From: an uncultured Bacteroidia bacterium
GTDB lineage: Bacteria; Bacteroidota; Bacteroidia; Bacteroidales; F082
Direction: 5' to 3'
NCBI GenBank assembly: GCA_902783365.1
Contig: CACZQL010000089.1
Span: 1-45,336, forward strand
DNA: 45,336 bases
Part shown: in pieces, positions 36,173-43,774 of the stretch
Layout of the letters: each line of letters starts with the position of its first letter
Position numbering within the stretch: position 1 is the stretch's first letter
Notes under the pieces: model-generated
Told to the model about the DNA's origin: nothing
The model's database searches: none
What the model saw: only the letters and a program-made list of their open reading frames with translations
Made by a program: the position numbers and the translations under genes

Positions 36173-37663
36173 TTAATTGCGTGATACTTTCATGGCGCCG
36201 GTACGTTTGAAGTCCTCTTTGCGCACGGTGATTTTACTGATTTGATGGGTGGTAGGCAGGGTGGCGTTGATTTCGCCGACGAGGTTTCTGAAGTAGGCTT
36301 CCACTTCTTCCCAGGGGGTGTTGGCGAATTCCTCCATACGGGGCAGAATCTCGATGGCGATCACATTGCGTCCGTCGAGTTCATCCTCTTTGACGAGGCA
36401 GTCGCGGAGTTTGGGGCATTTGTAGAACGGTTCCTCGATGCTCTCGGGGCTGACGTTTTCGCCGTTGGAGAGGATGATGAGGTTCTTGATGCGCCCCACG
36501 ATATAGAGGTAACCGTCTTCGTCGAAACGCGCAAGGTCGCCGGTCTTCACCCAGCCGTCGGGGGTCAGGGTCTCCGCGGTCTTCTCGGGGTCGCCGTAGT
36601 AGCCCAGGAACACGTTATCGCCACGGTACCACAGCTCGCCGTCCACGATTTTCACTTCCTGTTCGGGATAGATTTGTCCGACTGACGTGGGTCTTTCTTT
36701 CACATCGATGTTGCCGGAGGTGAGGTTGGCGCCTTCGGTCATGCCGTAGCCTTCAAAGAGTTGGATACCAAGCTTGTCGAACTCGGCGATGAGTTTCGGG
36801 GGCACGTTGGAAGCGCCGGAGATGATATATTTGAGGTTTCCACCGAGGAAGCCCACGCCATACATCTTGATGAGGCCCATCAGGATTTCGCAGATGCCGG
36901 GAACGGCCACGAGATAGGAGGGCTTGATGGCCGGGAACTTGGAGATGGTTTCCTTGACATTGGGGGCGGCCACCCATTCGGCGCCTTTGTAGAGGGCCGA
37001 CATCGTGCTGCAAATCAAGCCGAACACATGACTCAGCGGCAGCACGCAGGCGTAGCGGTGGCAGCCGAGCTGTTTGCCGGGGGCGTAGCATCCGTTGAGG
37101 GAGCCGCGCATGATGGCCCTATGGGGCAAGACGGCGCCTTTGGGAGTGCCGGTAGTGCCTCCCGTGAAGAAAATCGCCGCCGGATCGTCCTTGTCAACCA
37201 CCGCGACCGGAGCGGCATGGTCGGCACACTCGGTGATGGCGATGGCGGGGCATGGAAGGCCCTTCACCGCCTCGGCGAAGTCCTTGCCAAAGGCGAGCAG
37301 CTTCACGCCGAACTTCATGCAACATCCCACAATGGCCTGGGGCGGCAGCTGCGAAGGCAGGTTGATGGCCACCATGCCGGCAGAAGTGACGGCGAGGAAC
37401 ATCTCCACGGCCTCCACCGTGGTGTTGTCGAGAATAGCCACCTTGTCGCCTTTTTGCAACCCCTTGTCAAGCAAAAGAGCGCGTTTGCGGGCCACTATCT
37501 CACAGACTTCTGTGTAATTGTAACTGTGAACCGTATCAGACAGGCAGGGCAGAGCGCTCCACTTTTGCGCAATCCATGTAACAAACTCGGGGATGGTCGG
37601 GATAAACTTCAGCTGCGCGAGCTCTTCGGCAGGAAGCATACTGGTAAAGTAATCTTTCTTCAT
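36173..37663 (-). CDS. AMP-dependent acyl ligase (acyl-CoA/ACP synthetase family)
   Basis: ANL-family enzymes activate a carboxylic acid as acyl-AMP and transfer it to CoA or a pantetheine thiol. The start is put at ATG 37663 (MKKDYFTSM); the open frame further upstream runs into the tRNA-Val gene. The 496-residue protein has the P-loop FTGGTTGTPKGA (about 167-178), GYGMTEGANL, the TGDLARFDEDG hinge region and the C-terminal catalytic Lys in TGAMKVSR. The ACP gene begins 7 bp after its stop. The acid substrate is unknown: long-chain, hydroxy or aryl acids are possible. Confidence 0.88.
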   Translation of the reverse strand: MKKDYFTSMLPAEELAQLKFIPTIPEFVTWIAQKWSALPCLSDTVHSYNYTEVCEIVARKRALLLDKGLQKGDKVAILDNTTVEAVEMFLAVTSAGMVAINLPSQLPPQAIVGCCMKFGVKLLAFGKDFAEAVKGLPCPAIAITECADHAAPVAVVDKDDPAAIFFTGGTTGTPKGAVLPHRAIMRGSLNGCYAPGKQLGCHRYACVLPLSHVFGLICSTMSALYKGAEWVAAPNVKETISKFPAIKPSYLVAVPGICEILMGLIKMYGVGFLGGNLKYIISGASNVPPKLIAEFDKLGIQLFEGYGMTEGANLTSGNIDVKERPTSVGQIYPEQEVKIVDGELWYRGDNVFLGYYGDPEKTAETLTPDGWVKTGDLARFDEDGYLYIVGRIKNLIILSNGENVSPESIEEPFYKCPKLRDCLVKEDELDGRNVIAIEILPRMEEFANTPWEEVEAYFRNLVGEINATLPTTHQISKITVRKEDFKRTGAMKVSRN

Positions 37664-37717
37664 AACGAATAATGAATTAAAAAAAAGGAGACGTGTTATC
37701 GCCTCCTGGTGTTTGAG

Positions 37718-37792
37718 TGGGAACTGTTGGACTCGAACCAACGACCCCCGCCTTGTAAGGGCGATGCTCTAAACCAACTGAGCTAAGCTCCC
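37718..37792 (-). tRNA. tRNA-Val (anticodon UAC)
   Basis: On the minus strand GGGAGCT pairs with AGTTCCC as acceptor stem. The D-arm (GCTCAGTTGG), an anticodon loop CTTACAA with UAC at the centre, and the T-arm with GGTTCGAGTCC are all present. No CCA is encoded after the discriminator A. A TATCTTTG box lies at 37804-37811 in front. Confidence 0.95.
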
Positions 37793-37803
37793 TATTGCGG
37801 CTG

Positions 37804-37811
37804 CAAAGATA
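37804..37811 (-). promoter_or_regulatory. -7 box of tRNA-Val
   Basis: TATCTTTG on the minus strand fits TAnnTTTG and starts 12 bp before the tRNA 5' end. No obvious TTG at -33 spacing. Confidence 0.55.
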
Positions 37812-37884
37812 AGAATTATTGCGGAACCAGAAACGTCGGACTTGCTTTTTTTTTCAATAATGGCAAGATTATTGTTTTTTTTAT

Positions 37885-37892
37885 TATTTTTG
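37885..37892 (+). promoter_or_regulatory. -7 box of the TIM44-like gene
   Basis: TATTTTTG, 18 bp before the ATG at 37911. It argues against the upstream in-frame ATGs at 37842 and 37860, which lie before the predicted transcript start. Confidence 0.6.
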
Positions 37893-37910
37893 CTCTTCAA
37901 AACATCGAAA

Positions 37911-38819
37911 ATGAACAAGAATCATCTTAGGAAACTCCAACGTTATCTTCCATTTGTTTTATTAATTGCGAGTCTTTTGGCTTGCACTTTCGCTTTTGGT
38001 GACGTAGGCAACCAGAACCGCTACAGCTCCGGCAGCAGCAGTGGCGGGGGCGATGGTGACCTGGGGGCCCTCATCGGCTATCTCATCGGCTTGTTCATCC
38101 AAGACCCGGCCGTAGGCATGGTCGTGCTGGTCATCCTGGTCATTATCATCCTCATCGGGAGGTTCAAATCGAAGAAGCAAGCCTCTGACCCCGGCTACAT
38201 CAACCAGCAGGTGAACGACCAGGCCAACAACGACCGTCCTTACGACAACACTTCGGTGGTGGCCGACAAGATCCGCCAGACTGACCCGGCCTTCTCGTCC
38301 GAGAAATTCATCAGCTGGGCCCAGGAGGTGTTCATGAAGATCCAGCAGGCCTGGACCGACCGCGACTGGAAGCCCATCCGCCCCTTCGAGAGCGAGAGCC
38401 TCTTCTCCACCCACCAGCAACAGCTCAATGAATACATCCGTCTCAACAAGATCAACGTCATCGAGAAGGTGGGCATCAAGCACTGCTCCCTGAAGTCGTT
38501 CTCCGTTGATGGCGACAAGGAGACCATCGTGGTCATTCTCAACGCCGTGATGCGCGATTATGTCATCGACGCGGAGACGAAGAAGGTGCTTGAGAGCGAC
38601 CCGAACCGCGACTGGTACATGAAATACGAGCTGACCTTCATCCGCAAGGCAGGCGTGAAGACCAAGCCCGGCATCAGCAACCTCTCCACCACCAACTGTC
38701 CCTGCTGCGGCGCCCCCACTGAGATCACCTCGGCGGGACAATGCCCCTATTGCGGCAGCATCATCACCACGGGCGAACACGACTGGGTGCTGAATAACCT
38801 GGTGGGAGTGAATGGGTAA
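37911..38819 (+). CDS. TIM44-like domain membrane protein with C-terminal zinc ribbon
   Basis: The 302-residue product has a hydrophobic N-terminus (RYLPFVLLIASLLAC), which could be a lipoprotein signal with Cys25 or a first membrane helix. A Ser/Gly-rich linker follows, then a second long hydrophobic segment (about 55-88). A TIM44-like domain (about 124-265) starts around FSSEKFISWAQEVFMKIQ, and a zinc ribbon CPCCGAPTE...CPYCGS ends the protein. TIM44-like domains in bacteria bind membranes or membrane proteins; here the domain probably faces the cytoplasm. The SPFH gene follows 126 bp downstream and also ends in zinc ribbons. A GGTGAAA array begins immediately after the TAA. Confidence 0.78.
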   Translation: MNKNHLRKLQRYLPFVLLIASLLACTFAFGDVGNQNRYSSGSSSGGGDGDLGALIGYLIGLFIQDPAVGMVVLVILVIIILIGRFKSKKQASDPGYINQQVNDQANNDRPYDNTSVVADKIRQTDPAFSSEKFISWAQEVFMKIQQAWTDRDWKPIRPFESESLFSTHQQQLNEYIRLNKINVIEKVGIKHCSLKSFSVDGDKETIVVILNAVMRDYVIDAETKKVLESDPNRDWYMKYELTFIRKAGVKTKPGISNLSTTNCPCCGAPTEITSAGQCPYCGSIITTGEHDWVLNNLVGVNG

Positions 38820-38852
38820 GGTGAAAGGTGAAAGGTGAAAGGTGAGAGGTTG
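38820..38852. repeat. Heptamer array after the TIM44-like gene
   Basis: Units GGTGAAA, GGTGAAA, GGTGAAA, GGTGAGA, GGTTGAG start at the first base after the stop codon (38817-38819). Confidence 0.85.
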
Positions 38853-38945
38853 AGAAAAGTCATGAGTTTAGATAACAAACAAAACAAGGGAATTTAAATA
38901 AATAAACAAATAAACAAATTATATTAAAAAATTAAAAACAAAACA

Positions 38946-40196
38946 ATGGGACTTATTAAAGCAATAGGCGGTGCCATTGGAGGCACTCTCAAAGACCAGT
39001 GGTTAGACCTCATCAAATGCGATGACATGAACATGGACACCCTGATGGTGAAACAGACCACCAAGACAGGACAGATTTCAAAGGGCAGCCGCATCCTTGT
39101 GGCTCCCGGCCAGGCCGTCGTCATCTACGACAGCGGCGCGATCCTCGACGCTTCCGCAGAGGAAGGCGTCTATACCTTCGACCAATCGTCGTCACCCTCC
39201 TTCTTCGGTGGCCAGTTCGGCCCTGTCTTCAAGGAGATGTGGCAGCGTTTCACATACGGCGGCACTCCCGCCAAGGAGCAGGCCGTGTTCTTCTTCAACC
39301 TGAAAGAGATCATGGGCAACAAGTTCGGCACAGCGGCCCCGTTCATGTTTGAGGACTGGAAGCACCCCGTCCGCAACGAGTTCGGCGAGAAAAACGCCAT
39401 GTACGTTGAGATCCGCTGCTTCGGCAACTACACCTTCAAACTCGACGACCTCGCCCTCTTCATGCGCACCTACGCCGGCACCGGCAACGTGGTGAGGAAA
39501 GAAGACATCACCGAACAGATGCGCGCCGAAGTCATCAGCGTGTTGGAAAGCGTGGTCAACTCCCTGGGCAACGAGCAGAACCCCGTCGGCGCCCTCCAGC
39601 TCCCCGACAAGAAGACCGAGATGTTTGAACTGATGAACCAGCGGGTGTATGACGAGCGCATCCGCGCGAGAGGCATCCGCCTCCTCGGCTTCAACATCGA
39701 GTCCGTCACCCTCTCGCCCCAGAGCCAGGAAGACATGAGGAAATACCAGACGGGTGGCTCCAGCAACCTGTCGAGAGGCAGCATCCTCGAGTCCATCAAC
39801 ACGGCAGCTGGCAACGAAGGCGGTGCTGGCACCGGCTTCATGGGCATCGGCATGGCGGGCATGGGCATCGGCGCGGCGGGCAACATGATGGGCAACATCA
39901 TGCCCAACCAACCCACGCAACCGGCACCCGCCGCTCCGGCACCACAGGCGCAAGGCGTGCCCTGCCCCAAATGCGGCACCCTCATCACCGGCAAGTTCTG
40001 CCCCGAGTGCGGCACACCGGCGCCCGCTCCCAAGACACCCAAGAAGTGCCCGAAGTGCGGTACCGAGACCACTGGCAAGTTCTGCCCCGAATGCGGCACC
40101 CCCATCCCGGCGGACCAAGGCCCGAAAAAATGCCCTAAGTGCGGCACTGAGACCACCGGCAAGTTCTGCCCCGAATGCGGCACCCCCGTCGCCTGA
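38946..40196 (+). CDS. SPFH-domain protein with three C-terminal zinc ribbons (YdjI/virion-core-like)
   Basis: The 416-residue protein starts with an amphipathic Gly-rich segment (MGLIKAIGGAIGGTL) that could touch the membrane. An SPFH/stomatin-type domain follows (about 35-275; VEIRCFGNYTFKL and RGIRLLGFNIESV are characteristic strands). Next come a Gly/Met-rich and Pro/Ala-rich linker and three zinc ribbons of the form CPKCGT...GKFCPECGTP, the last two near-identical at 28-residue spacing. The family resembles B. subtilis YdjI, which works with PspA-type membrane-stress proteins; that comparison is from memory. The partner TIM44-like gene lies just upstream. The AT-rich leader contains no heptamers. 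Confidence 0.8.
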   Translation: MGLIKAIGGAIGGTLKDQWLDLIKCDDMNMDTLMVKQTTKTGQISKGSRILVAPGQAVVIYDSGAILDASAEEGVYTFDQSSSPSFFGGQFGPVFKEMWQRFTYGGTPAKEQAVFFFNLKEIMGNKFGTAAPFMFEDWKHPVRNEFGEKNAMYVEIRCFGNYTFKLDDLALFMRTYAGTGNVVRKEDITEQMRAEVISVLESVVNSLGNEQNPVGALQLPDKKTEMFELMNQRVYDERIRARGIRLLGFNIESVTLSPQSQEDMRKYQTGGSSNLSRGSILESINTAAGNEGGAGTGFMGIGMAGMGIGAAGNMMGNIMPNQPTQPAPAAPAPQAQGVPCPKCGTLITGKFCPECGTPAPAPKTPKKCPKCGTETTGKFCPECGTPIPADQGPKKCPKCGTETTGKFCPECGTPVA

Positions 40197-40204
40197 TAAC
40201 AACA

Positions 40205-40232
40205 ATGGGGTTGCGCCATGGCGCAACCCCAT
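40205..40232. terminator. 28-bp perfect palindrome, likely bidirectional terminator
   Basis: ATGGGGTTGCGC at 40205-40216 is perfectly complementary to 40221-40232 with CATG as the loop. It lies between the convergent SPFH gene (ends 40196) and tRNA-Gly (3' end 40240). T-tracts are weak on both sides, so the terminator role is likely but not certain. Confidence 0.6.
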
Positions 40233-40239
40233 CTAAACG

Positions 40240-40312
40240 AGCGAATAACGGGGTTCGAACCCGCGACCCTCAGCTTGGGAAGCTGATGCTCTACCAACTG
40301 AGCTACATTCGC
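40240..40312 (-). tRNA. tRNA-Gly (anticodon CCC)
   Basis: On the minus strand GCGAATG pairs with TATTCGC as acceptor stem. D-arm GCTCAGTTGG, anticodon stem TCAGC/GCTGA around the loop TTCCCAA (anticodon CCC) and T-arm GGTTCGAACCC are all present. CCA is not encoded. Confidence 0.95.
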
Positions 40313-40322
40313 AATTCAGCCG

Positions 40323-40352
40323 CAAAATTACGGAACTTTTCGTAATTGTCAA
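40323..40352 (-). promoter_or_regulatory. Promoter of tRNA-Gly
   Basis: On the minus strand TTG (40352-40350), a 19-bp spacer, then TAATTTTG (40330-40323); both boxes and spacing fit the Bacteroidota consensus. The tRNA starts 11 bp after the box. Confidence 0.8.
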
Positions 40353-40368
40353 CCCTTTTTAGAAAAAA

Positions 40369-40404
40369 AACTCTCAACTGTTAACTGTCAACTATCAACT
40401 GAAC
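40369..40404. repeat. Heptamer array before the LOG gene
   Basis: Units AACTCTC, AACTGTT, AACTGTC, AACTATC, AACTGAAC end three bases before the ATG at 40408. Confidence 0.85.
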
Positions 40405-40407
40405 ATT

Positions 40408-41130
40408 ATGCCTATCACCAAAAGAGAAGAAGATATCATCCGTCAGAGCTTCCAACCCAAGTCATGGAACGACGTCAAGACCCACGACTCCTGGTCCGTG
40501 TTCAAAATCATGGCGGAATTCGTGGACGGCATGGAGAAGATGTCGAAAATCGGCCCCTGCGTCGCCATCTTCGGCTCCGCCCGAACCAAACCCGAGGACA
40601 AATACTATAGAATCACCGAGGAAATCGCCGCCAAGCTCACCAAACTCGGCTTCGGCGTCCTCACCGGTGGCGGCCCCGGCATCATGGAAGCCGGCAACAA
40701 AGGCGCCAAAGAAGCCGGCGGCAGCAGCGCGGGACTCTCCATCGTACTCCCCTTCGAGGACAAGCCCAACGACTACATCGACCATGACAAAAACATGCGC
40801 TTCAACTACTTCTTCGTCCGCAAAAACATCTTCATGCGCTACGCCCAAGGCTATATCGTCATGCCCGGCGGCTTCGGCACCCTCGACGAACTGTCGGAAG
40901 CCCTCACCCTCATCCAAACCGAGAAACTCTGCGACTTCCCCGTCATCCTCGTCGGAAAAGACTACTGGCAAGGACTCATCGACTGGTTCCACAACACCCT
41001 CGAAAAAGAAAACATGATCTCCTCCCAAGACTTCGACATCTTCCATGTGGTGGACACCGCCGACGAGGCCGTAAAAGTCATCGAGGACTTCTACAGGAGA
41101 TTCAGCGTGAAAACCAACCTCGAACTTTAA
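40408..41130 (+). CDS. LOG-family nucleotide 5'-monophosphate phosphoribohydrolase
   Basis: LOG proteins release the base from (modified) nucleoside 5'-monophosphates; the plant members activate cytokinins. The 240-residue product has the Rossmann-like core with LTGGGPGIMEAGNKG (about 85-99) and the nucleotide-binding signature PGGFGTLDE (153-161). It is longer at the N-terminus (about 45 residues) than the shortest LOGs, as in the larger bacterial class. The bacterial substrate is not known with certainty. The stop overlaps the start of the protease gene (TAATG), so translation is probably coupled. Confidence 0.88.
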   Translation: MPITKREEDIIRQSFQPKSWNDVKTHDSWSVFKIMAEFVDGMEKMSKIGPCVAIFGSARTKPEDKYYRITEEIAAKLTKLGFGVLTGGGPGIMEAGNKGAKEAGGSSAGLSIVLPFEDKPNDYIDHDKNMRFNYFFVRKNIFMRYAQGYIVMPGGFGTLDELSEALTLIQTEKLCDFPVILVGKDYWQGLIDWFHNTLEKENMISSQDFDIFHVVDTADEAVKVIEDFYRRFSVKTNLEL

Positions 41131-41576
41131 TGCAAATCCCCATCCAACTCTTTGATATCGAAGGAGAAGGCTTCCATCTCATGATGCAAGGCAAAATCAA
41201 TGGCATGGAAGCCTTGTTCCTCATCGACACCGGCGCCTCACGCTCCGTGTTCGACCCCACCTCCATCACCAAATTCATCGAAAAGCCCACCTTCAAGAGA
41301 AAAAAAGGCACCGTCTGCGGACTGGGCGGCGACAAACTGAAAAGCGCCACCTTCACCATCGCCTCCTTGACACTCGGCGACATCGAACTCAACAACTATG
41401 AAGCCGTGGCGCTCGACATGCAGATTGTCAACAAAACCTACTCGAAACTGGGCATCCCGCCCATCGACGGCATCATCGGAAGCGACATCCTCTACCGGCT
41501 GAAAGCCACCATCAACTACCGCTTGAGGAAGATACGGTTCACCAAACCGAAATCAAAAGCCAAACCCAACAAATAA
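41130..41576 (+). CDS. Retropepsin-like aspartic protease
   Basis: The 148-residue protein has the catalytic motif FLIDTGASRSVF with Asp33, a flap-like region around VCGLGGDKL, and the conserved IDGIIGSDILYRL segment near residue 110-122. This gives one lobe, so it should act as a dimer, as in retropepsin-type clan AA proteases. No signal peptide, so cytosolic. Its A of ATG is the last base of the LOG stop codon. Its last 61 bp overlap the 3' end of the convergent FG-GAP gene; both C-termini look genuine. Confidence 0.82.
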   Translation: MQIPIQLFDIEGEGFHLMMQGKINGMEALFLIDTGASRSVFDPTSITKFIEKPTFKRKKGTVCGLGGDKLKSATFTIASLTLGDIELNNYEAVALDMQIVNKTYSKLGIPPIDGIIGSDILYRLKATINYRLRKIRFTKPKSKAKPNK

Positions 41577-43690
41577 ACGCCCGGAGGCAGGTCCTGCACC
41601 TCCAAAACCGGCTCTTTGGACGAAACCGCCCGTTCCAACCGCTTCCTGCCAAAGGCGTCCATCACCATCACAGTCTTTATTCCCTCCCCTTTTGTGATGA
41701 TATGGATTTGCGATTGTACAGGATTGGGGAATATCAACACTTCTTCGTCCTCCTGAAACTCGGATATTGCAAGGTTAACGACAGGAATGTCGGCATTAAT
41801 AAGCCGCAATCCTCCCGCGAAGCTACCCGCCATCATCTCAAGAATCCCGTCGCCGTTCAAGTCGGCCACCGCCACCGAAGCGCGTGTCCCGACACGTTGC
41901 GGCACATCCTCGCAGATCTCCGGCCAACGATCCGAGACCTCCTCGAAAACCGTTTGGCCATCGGCGGCAAGCCCTTCAAAAAGAAACAGTTTGCCCGATT
42001 CAGACCCCACCGCCAGCCACACCTTTTCGTCCGACGAAAACAAGGTCGGGACACTGTATCCATAGTAAGAGGTGTGGTAGTCGCGCACATCCACCCCTCC
42101 CCATTCGTCGGTCACCCAATGGAATGCCTCTTCAGGAGCCGAGGCGCCAGAGCCACGGTAAAACGACAGCTTCCCGGTGGCGTTGCCCACCACCAAATCG
42201 GTCCAGCCATCCTGATCCACATCAAAAAGGCAGGGAGCCGACCAAGGTTTGTCATAGTGGAGAAAATCATCCTCCAGCAAGGAGCCGTCATGGGCAAAGA
42301 GCCGCAAACGGCCCTCCGCAGTACCCACCAACAGTTCCGGTAGTCCATCGTTGTCGAAATCGAAAAAAGCCGGCGACAGCCCCATGGCGCAGTCGGTCTT
42401 CACAGGAAAAGATTGCAGCACGAAGGCCGGCTCCGTAGCGTTTCCCACGTTTCTGAGCCAACTCAGCTCCGCCTTGCGGCTCGTCTCCACAACGCCATCC
42501 TGCCCCCAGTCGTTTTCAATGTCGCCGATGGTACCCAGGACCACGTCCAACAGGCCGTCGCCATCCCAGTCCACCACCACGGGAGTCGCCCCCGTACCGA
42601 GGTCAATCATCCCGTTTTGCAGAAACGACTTTGTATAAATTTGAAAATCAGGAATTTCATTGGTACCATGATTCAGATATAGCCAGACGCTCTCTTTTCC
42701 TTTACAGGCCATGGGATCGGGGTCGAAAGGCGAAACCAGCAAGTCGTCCACACCGTCATTATTGACATCGGTGAAGAACGGCACCGGCATGGAAGGAAGA
42801 CGCACAGGGCATTGTTGGGGGAAAGCTTCCGTTTGGCTGACCATCAAAGCCTTTTCGGCATCGCCCCCATTCATTAATAAGGTCAACCCGGGATAATCCA
42901 CATCGGCCAGGAGGAGGTCGGGCAGCGCATCGCCATTCAAGTCCCTGACCGTCACCGTCGCGCCCCGATGCCTCACAGGGTCCACCTTAAGGCCATAACC
43001 GAAGAGGCAGGTATCGAGGTACATCACATTGTTCTCCTCACTCTCCCCCACCCTGCCCCAGCAAAGGTCCACCCGTTCATAGACCAGCGAGTCGCGGGTG
43101 CCATAACGTTCCATCGACAGGTTTCGGTGATGTTCGATGAAAGTGCCCAACACCCCGAAGGTGAGCAGGTCGAGGTCGCCGTCGCCGTCCAGGTCGGTGA
43201 GGGCCGGATAGTCCGCGTTGGTAGCCAGGATGTTCACCTCGCCACCACCTTGAAACGAAGTCAGGTAGGGGGCGACCACCTGGTGAAAGGCCGGATGCCC
43301 CGTAGCGGACACATTGCGATACACCATGATGCCCGCCCATCCGGGGGAATACGTGAAGAGGTCCTCCCTCCCATCCCCGTCGTAATCTGCAAAAACCACC
43401 CAGTCGCTCAGCTCGGGGAAGGCCCCGTCGTAGATGGAAGTATATTGATAGTCAAGCGCTCCCCTTTCTCCTCGATTCAAGAAACAAAGCAGGCGGTTGT
43501 CATGGCGGTCGAACACCAGCAGGTCTTTCATGCCATCCCCGTCGAGGTCCATGCGGCCAAACTGGCAGGCGTTGAGGCCTCCAACCCAAGGAAAGTGGAA
43601 AGTGGAAAGTGGAAAGTGGAAAGTTTCCTTTTCAGCGCCGGGAAGGTAGAGAGAGGCCAATAGTAATATCGTCAGAAAAAGGCGTTTCAT
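41516..43690 (-). CDS. FG-GAP/VCBS repeat T9SS cargo protein
   Basis: The start is set at ATG 43690 (MKRLFLTILLLASLYLPGAE, a signal peptide); the longer frame opens with TTG. The 724-residue product has about nine FG-GAP/VCBS-type calcium-loop repeats of the form DxDGDGxxDLL (for example DLDGDGMKDLL, DWDGDGLLDVV, DVDQDGWTDLV), expected to build a beta-propeller. A T9SS sorting domain ends it (PPGVYLLGLAF). Just behind the signal peptide a GGAAAGT array encodes FHFPLSTFHFP. It is likely surface-anchored or released; ligand unknown. The -7 box at 43697-43704 suggests a nearly leaderless transcript. Confidence 0.88.
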   Translation of the reverse strand: MKRLFLTILLLASLYLPGAEKETFHFPLSTFHFPWVGGLNACQFGRMDLDGDGMKDLLVFDRHDNRLLCFLNRGERGALDYQYTSIYDGAFPELSDWVVFADYDGDGREDLFTYSPGWAGIMVYRNVSATGHPAFHQVVAPYLTSFQGGGEVNILATNADYPALTDLDGDGDLDLLTFGVLGTFIEHHRNLSMERYGTRDSLVYERVDLCWGRVGESEENNVMYLDTCLFGYGLKVDPVRHRGATVTVRDLNGDALPDLLLADVDYPGLTLLMNGGDAEKALMVSQTEAFPQQCPVRLPSMPVPFFTDVNNDGVDDLLVSPFDPDPMACKGKESVWLYLNHGTNEIPDFQIYTKSFLQNGMIDLGTGATPVVVDWDGDGLLDVVLGTIGDIENDWGQDGVVETSRKAELSWLRNVGNATEPAFVLQSFPVKTDCAMGLSPAFFDFDNDGLPELLVGTAEGRLRLFAHDGSLLEDDFLHYDKPWSAPCLFDVDQDGWTDLVVGNATGKLSFYRGSGASAPEEAFHWVTDEWGGVDVRDYHTSYYGYSVPTLFSSDEKVWLAVGSESGKLFLFEGLAADGQTVFEEVSDRWPEICEDVPQRVGTRASVAVADLNGDGILEMMAGSFAGGLRLINADIPVVNLAISEFQEDEEVLIFPNPVQSQIHIITKGEGIKTVMVMDAFGRKRLERAVSSKEPVLEVQDLPPGVYLLGLAFDFGLVNRIFLKR
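43590..43624. repeat. Heptamer array inside the FG-GAP gene
   Basis: Five exact copies of GGAAAGT on the plus strand; on the coding strand they read ACTTTCC and encode residues about 23-34 (TFHFPLSTFHFP), just after the signal peptide. Confidence 0.92.
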
Positions 43691-43696
43691 CAAGTG

Positions 43697-43704
43697 CAAA
43701 TTTA
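43697..43704 (-). promoter_or_regulatory. Candidate -7 box of the FG-GAP gene
   Basis: TAAATTTG on the minus strand fits TAnnTTTG but ends only 6 bp before the ATG at 43690, so the transcript would be leaderless or start at the A of ATG. Confidence 0.4.
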
Positions 43705-43748
43705 ATCATTTTGAAGAGTACAGCGGAAAGTGCTTCATCTTTTTTTAT

Positions 43749-43756
43749 TACTTTTG
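43749..43756 (+). promoter_or_regulatory. -7 box of the response regulator gene
   Basis: TACTTTTG on the plus strand, fitting TAnnTTTG, 18 bp before the ATG at 43775. No TTG at the expected -33 distance. Confidence 0.55.
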
Positions 43757-43774
43757 CGAAAAATTTGAGTTGTT

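Noticed and set aside
37664-37741. Upstream start for the acyl ligase
   Set aside because: The extra 26 codons run into the tRNA-Val gene; ATG 37663 matches the family start.
37842-37910. Upstream starts for the TIM44-like protein
   Set aside because: They precede the TATTTTTG box at 37885-37892 and so the likely transcript start.
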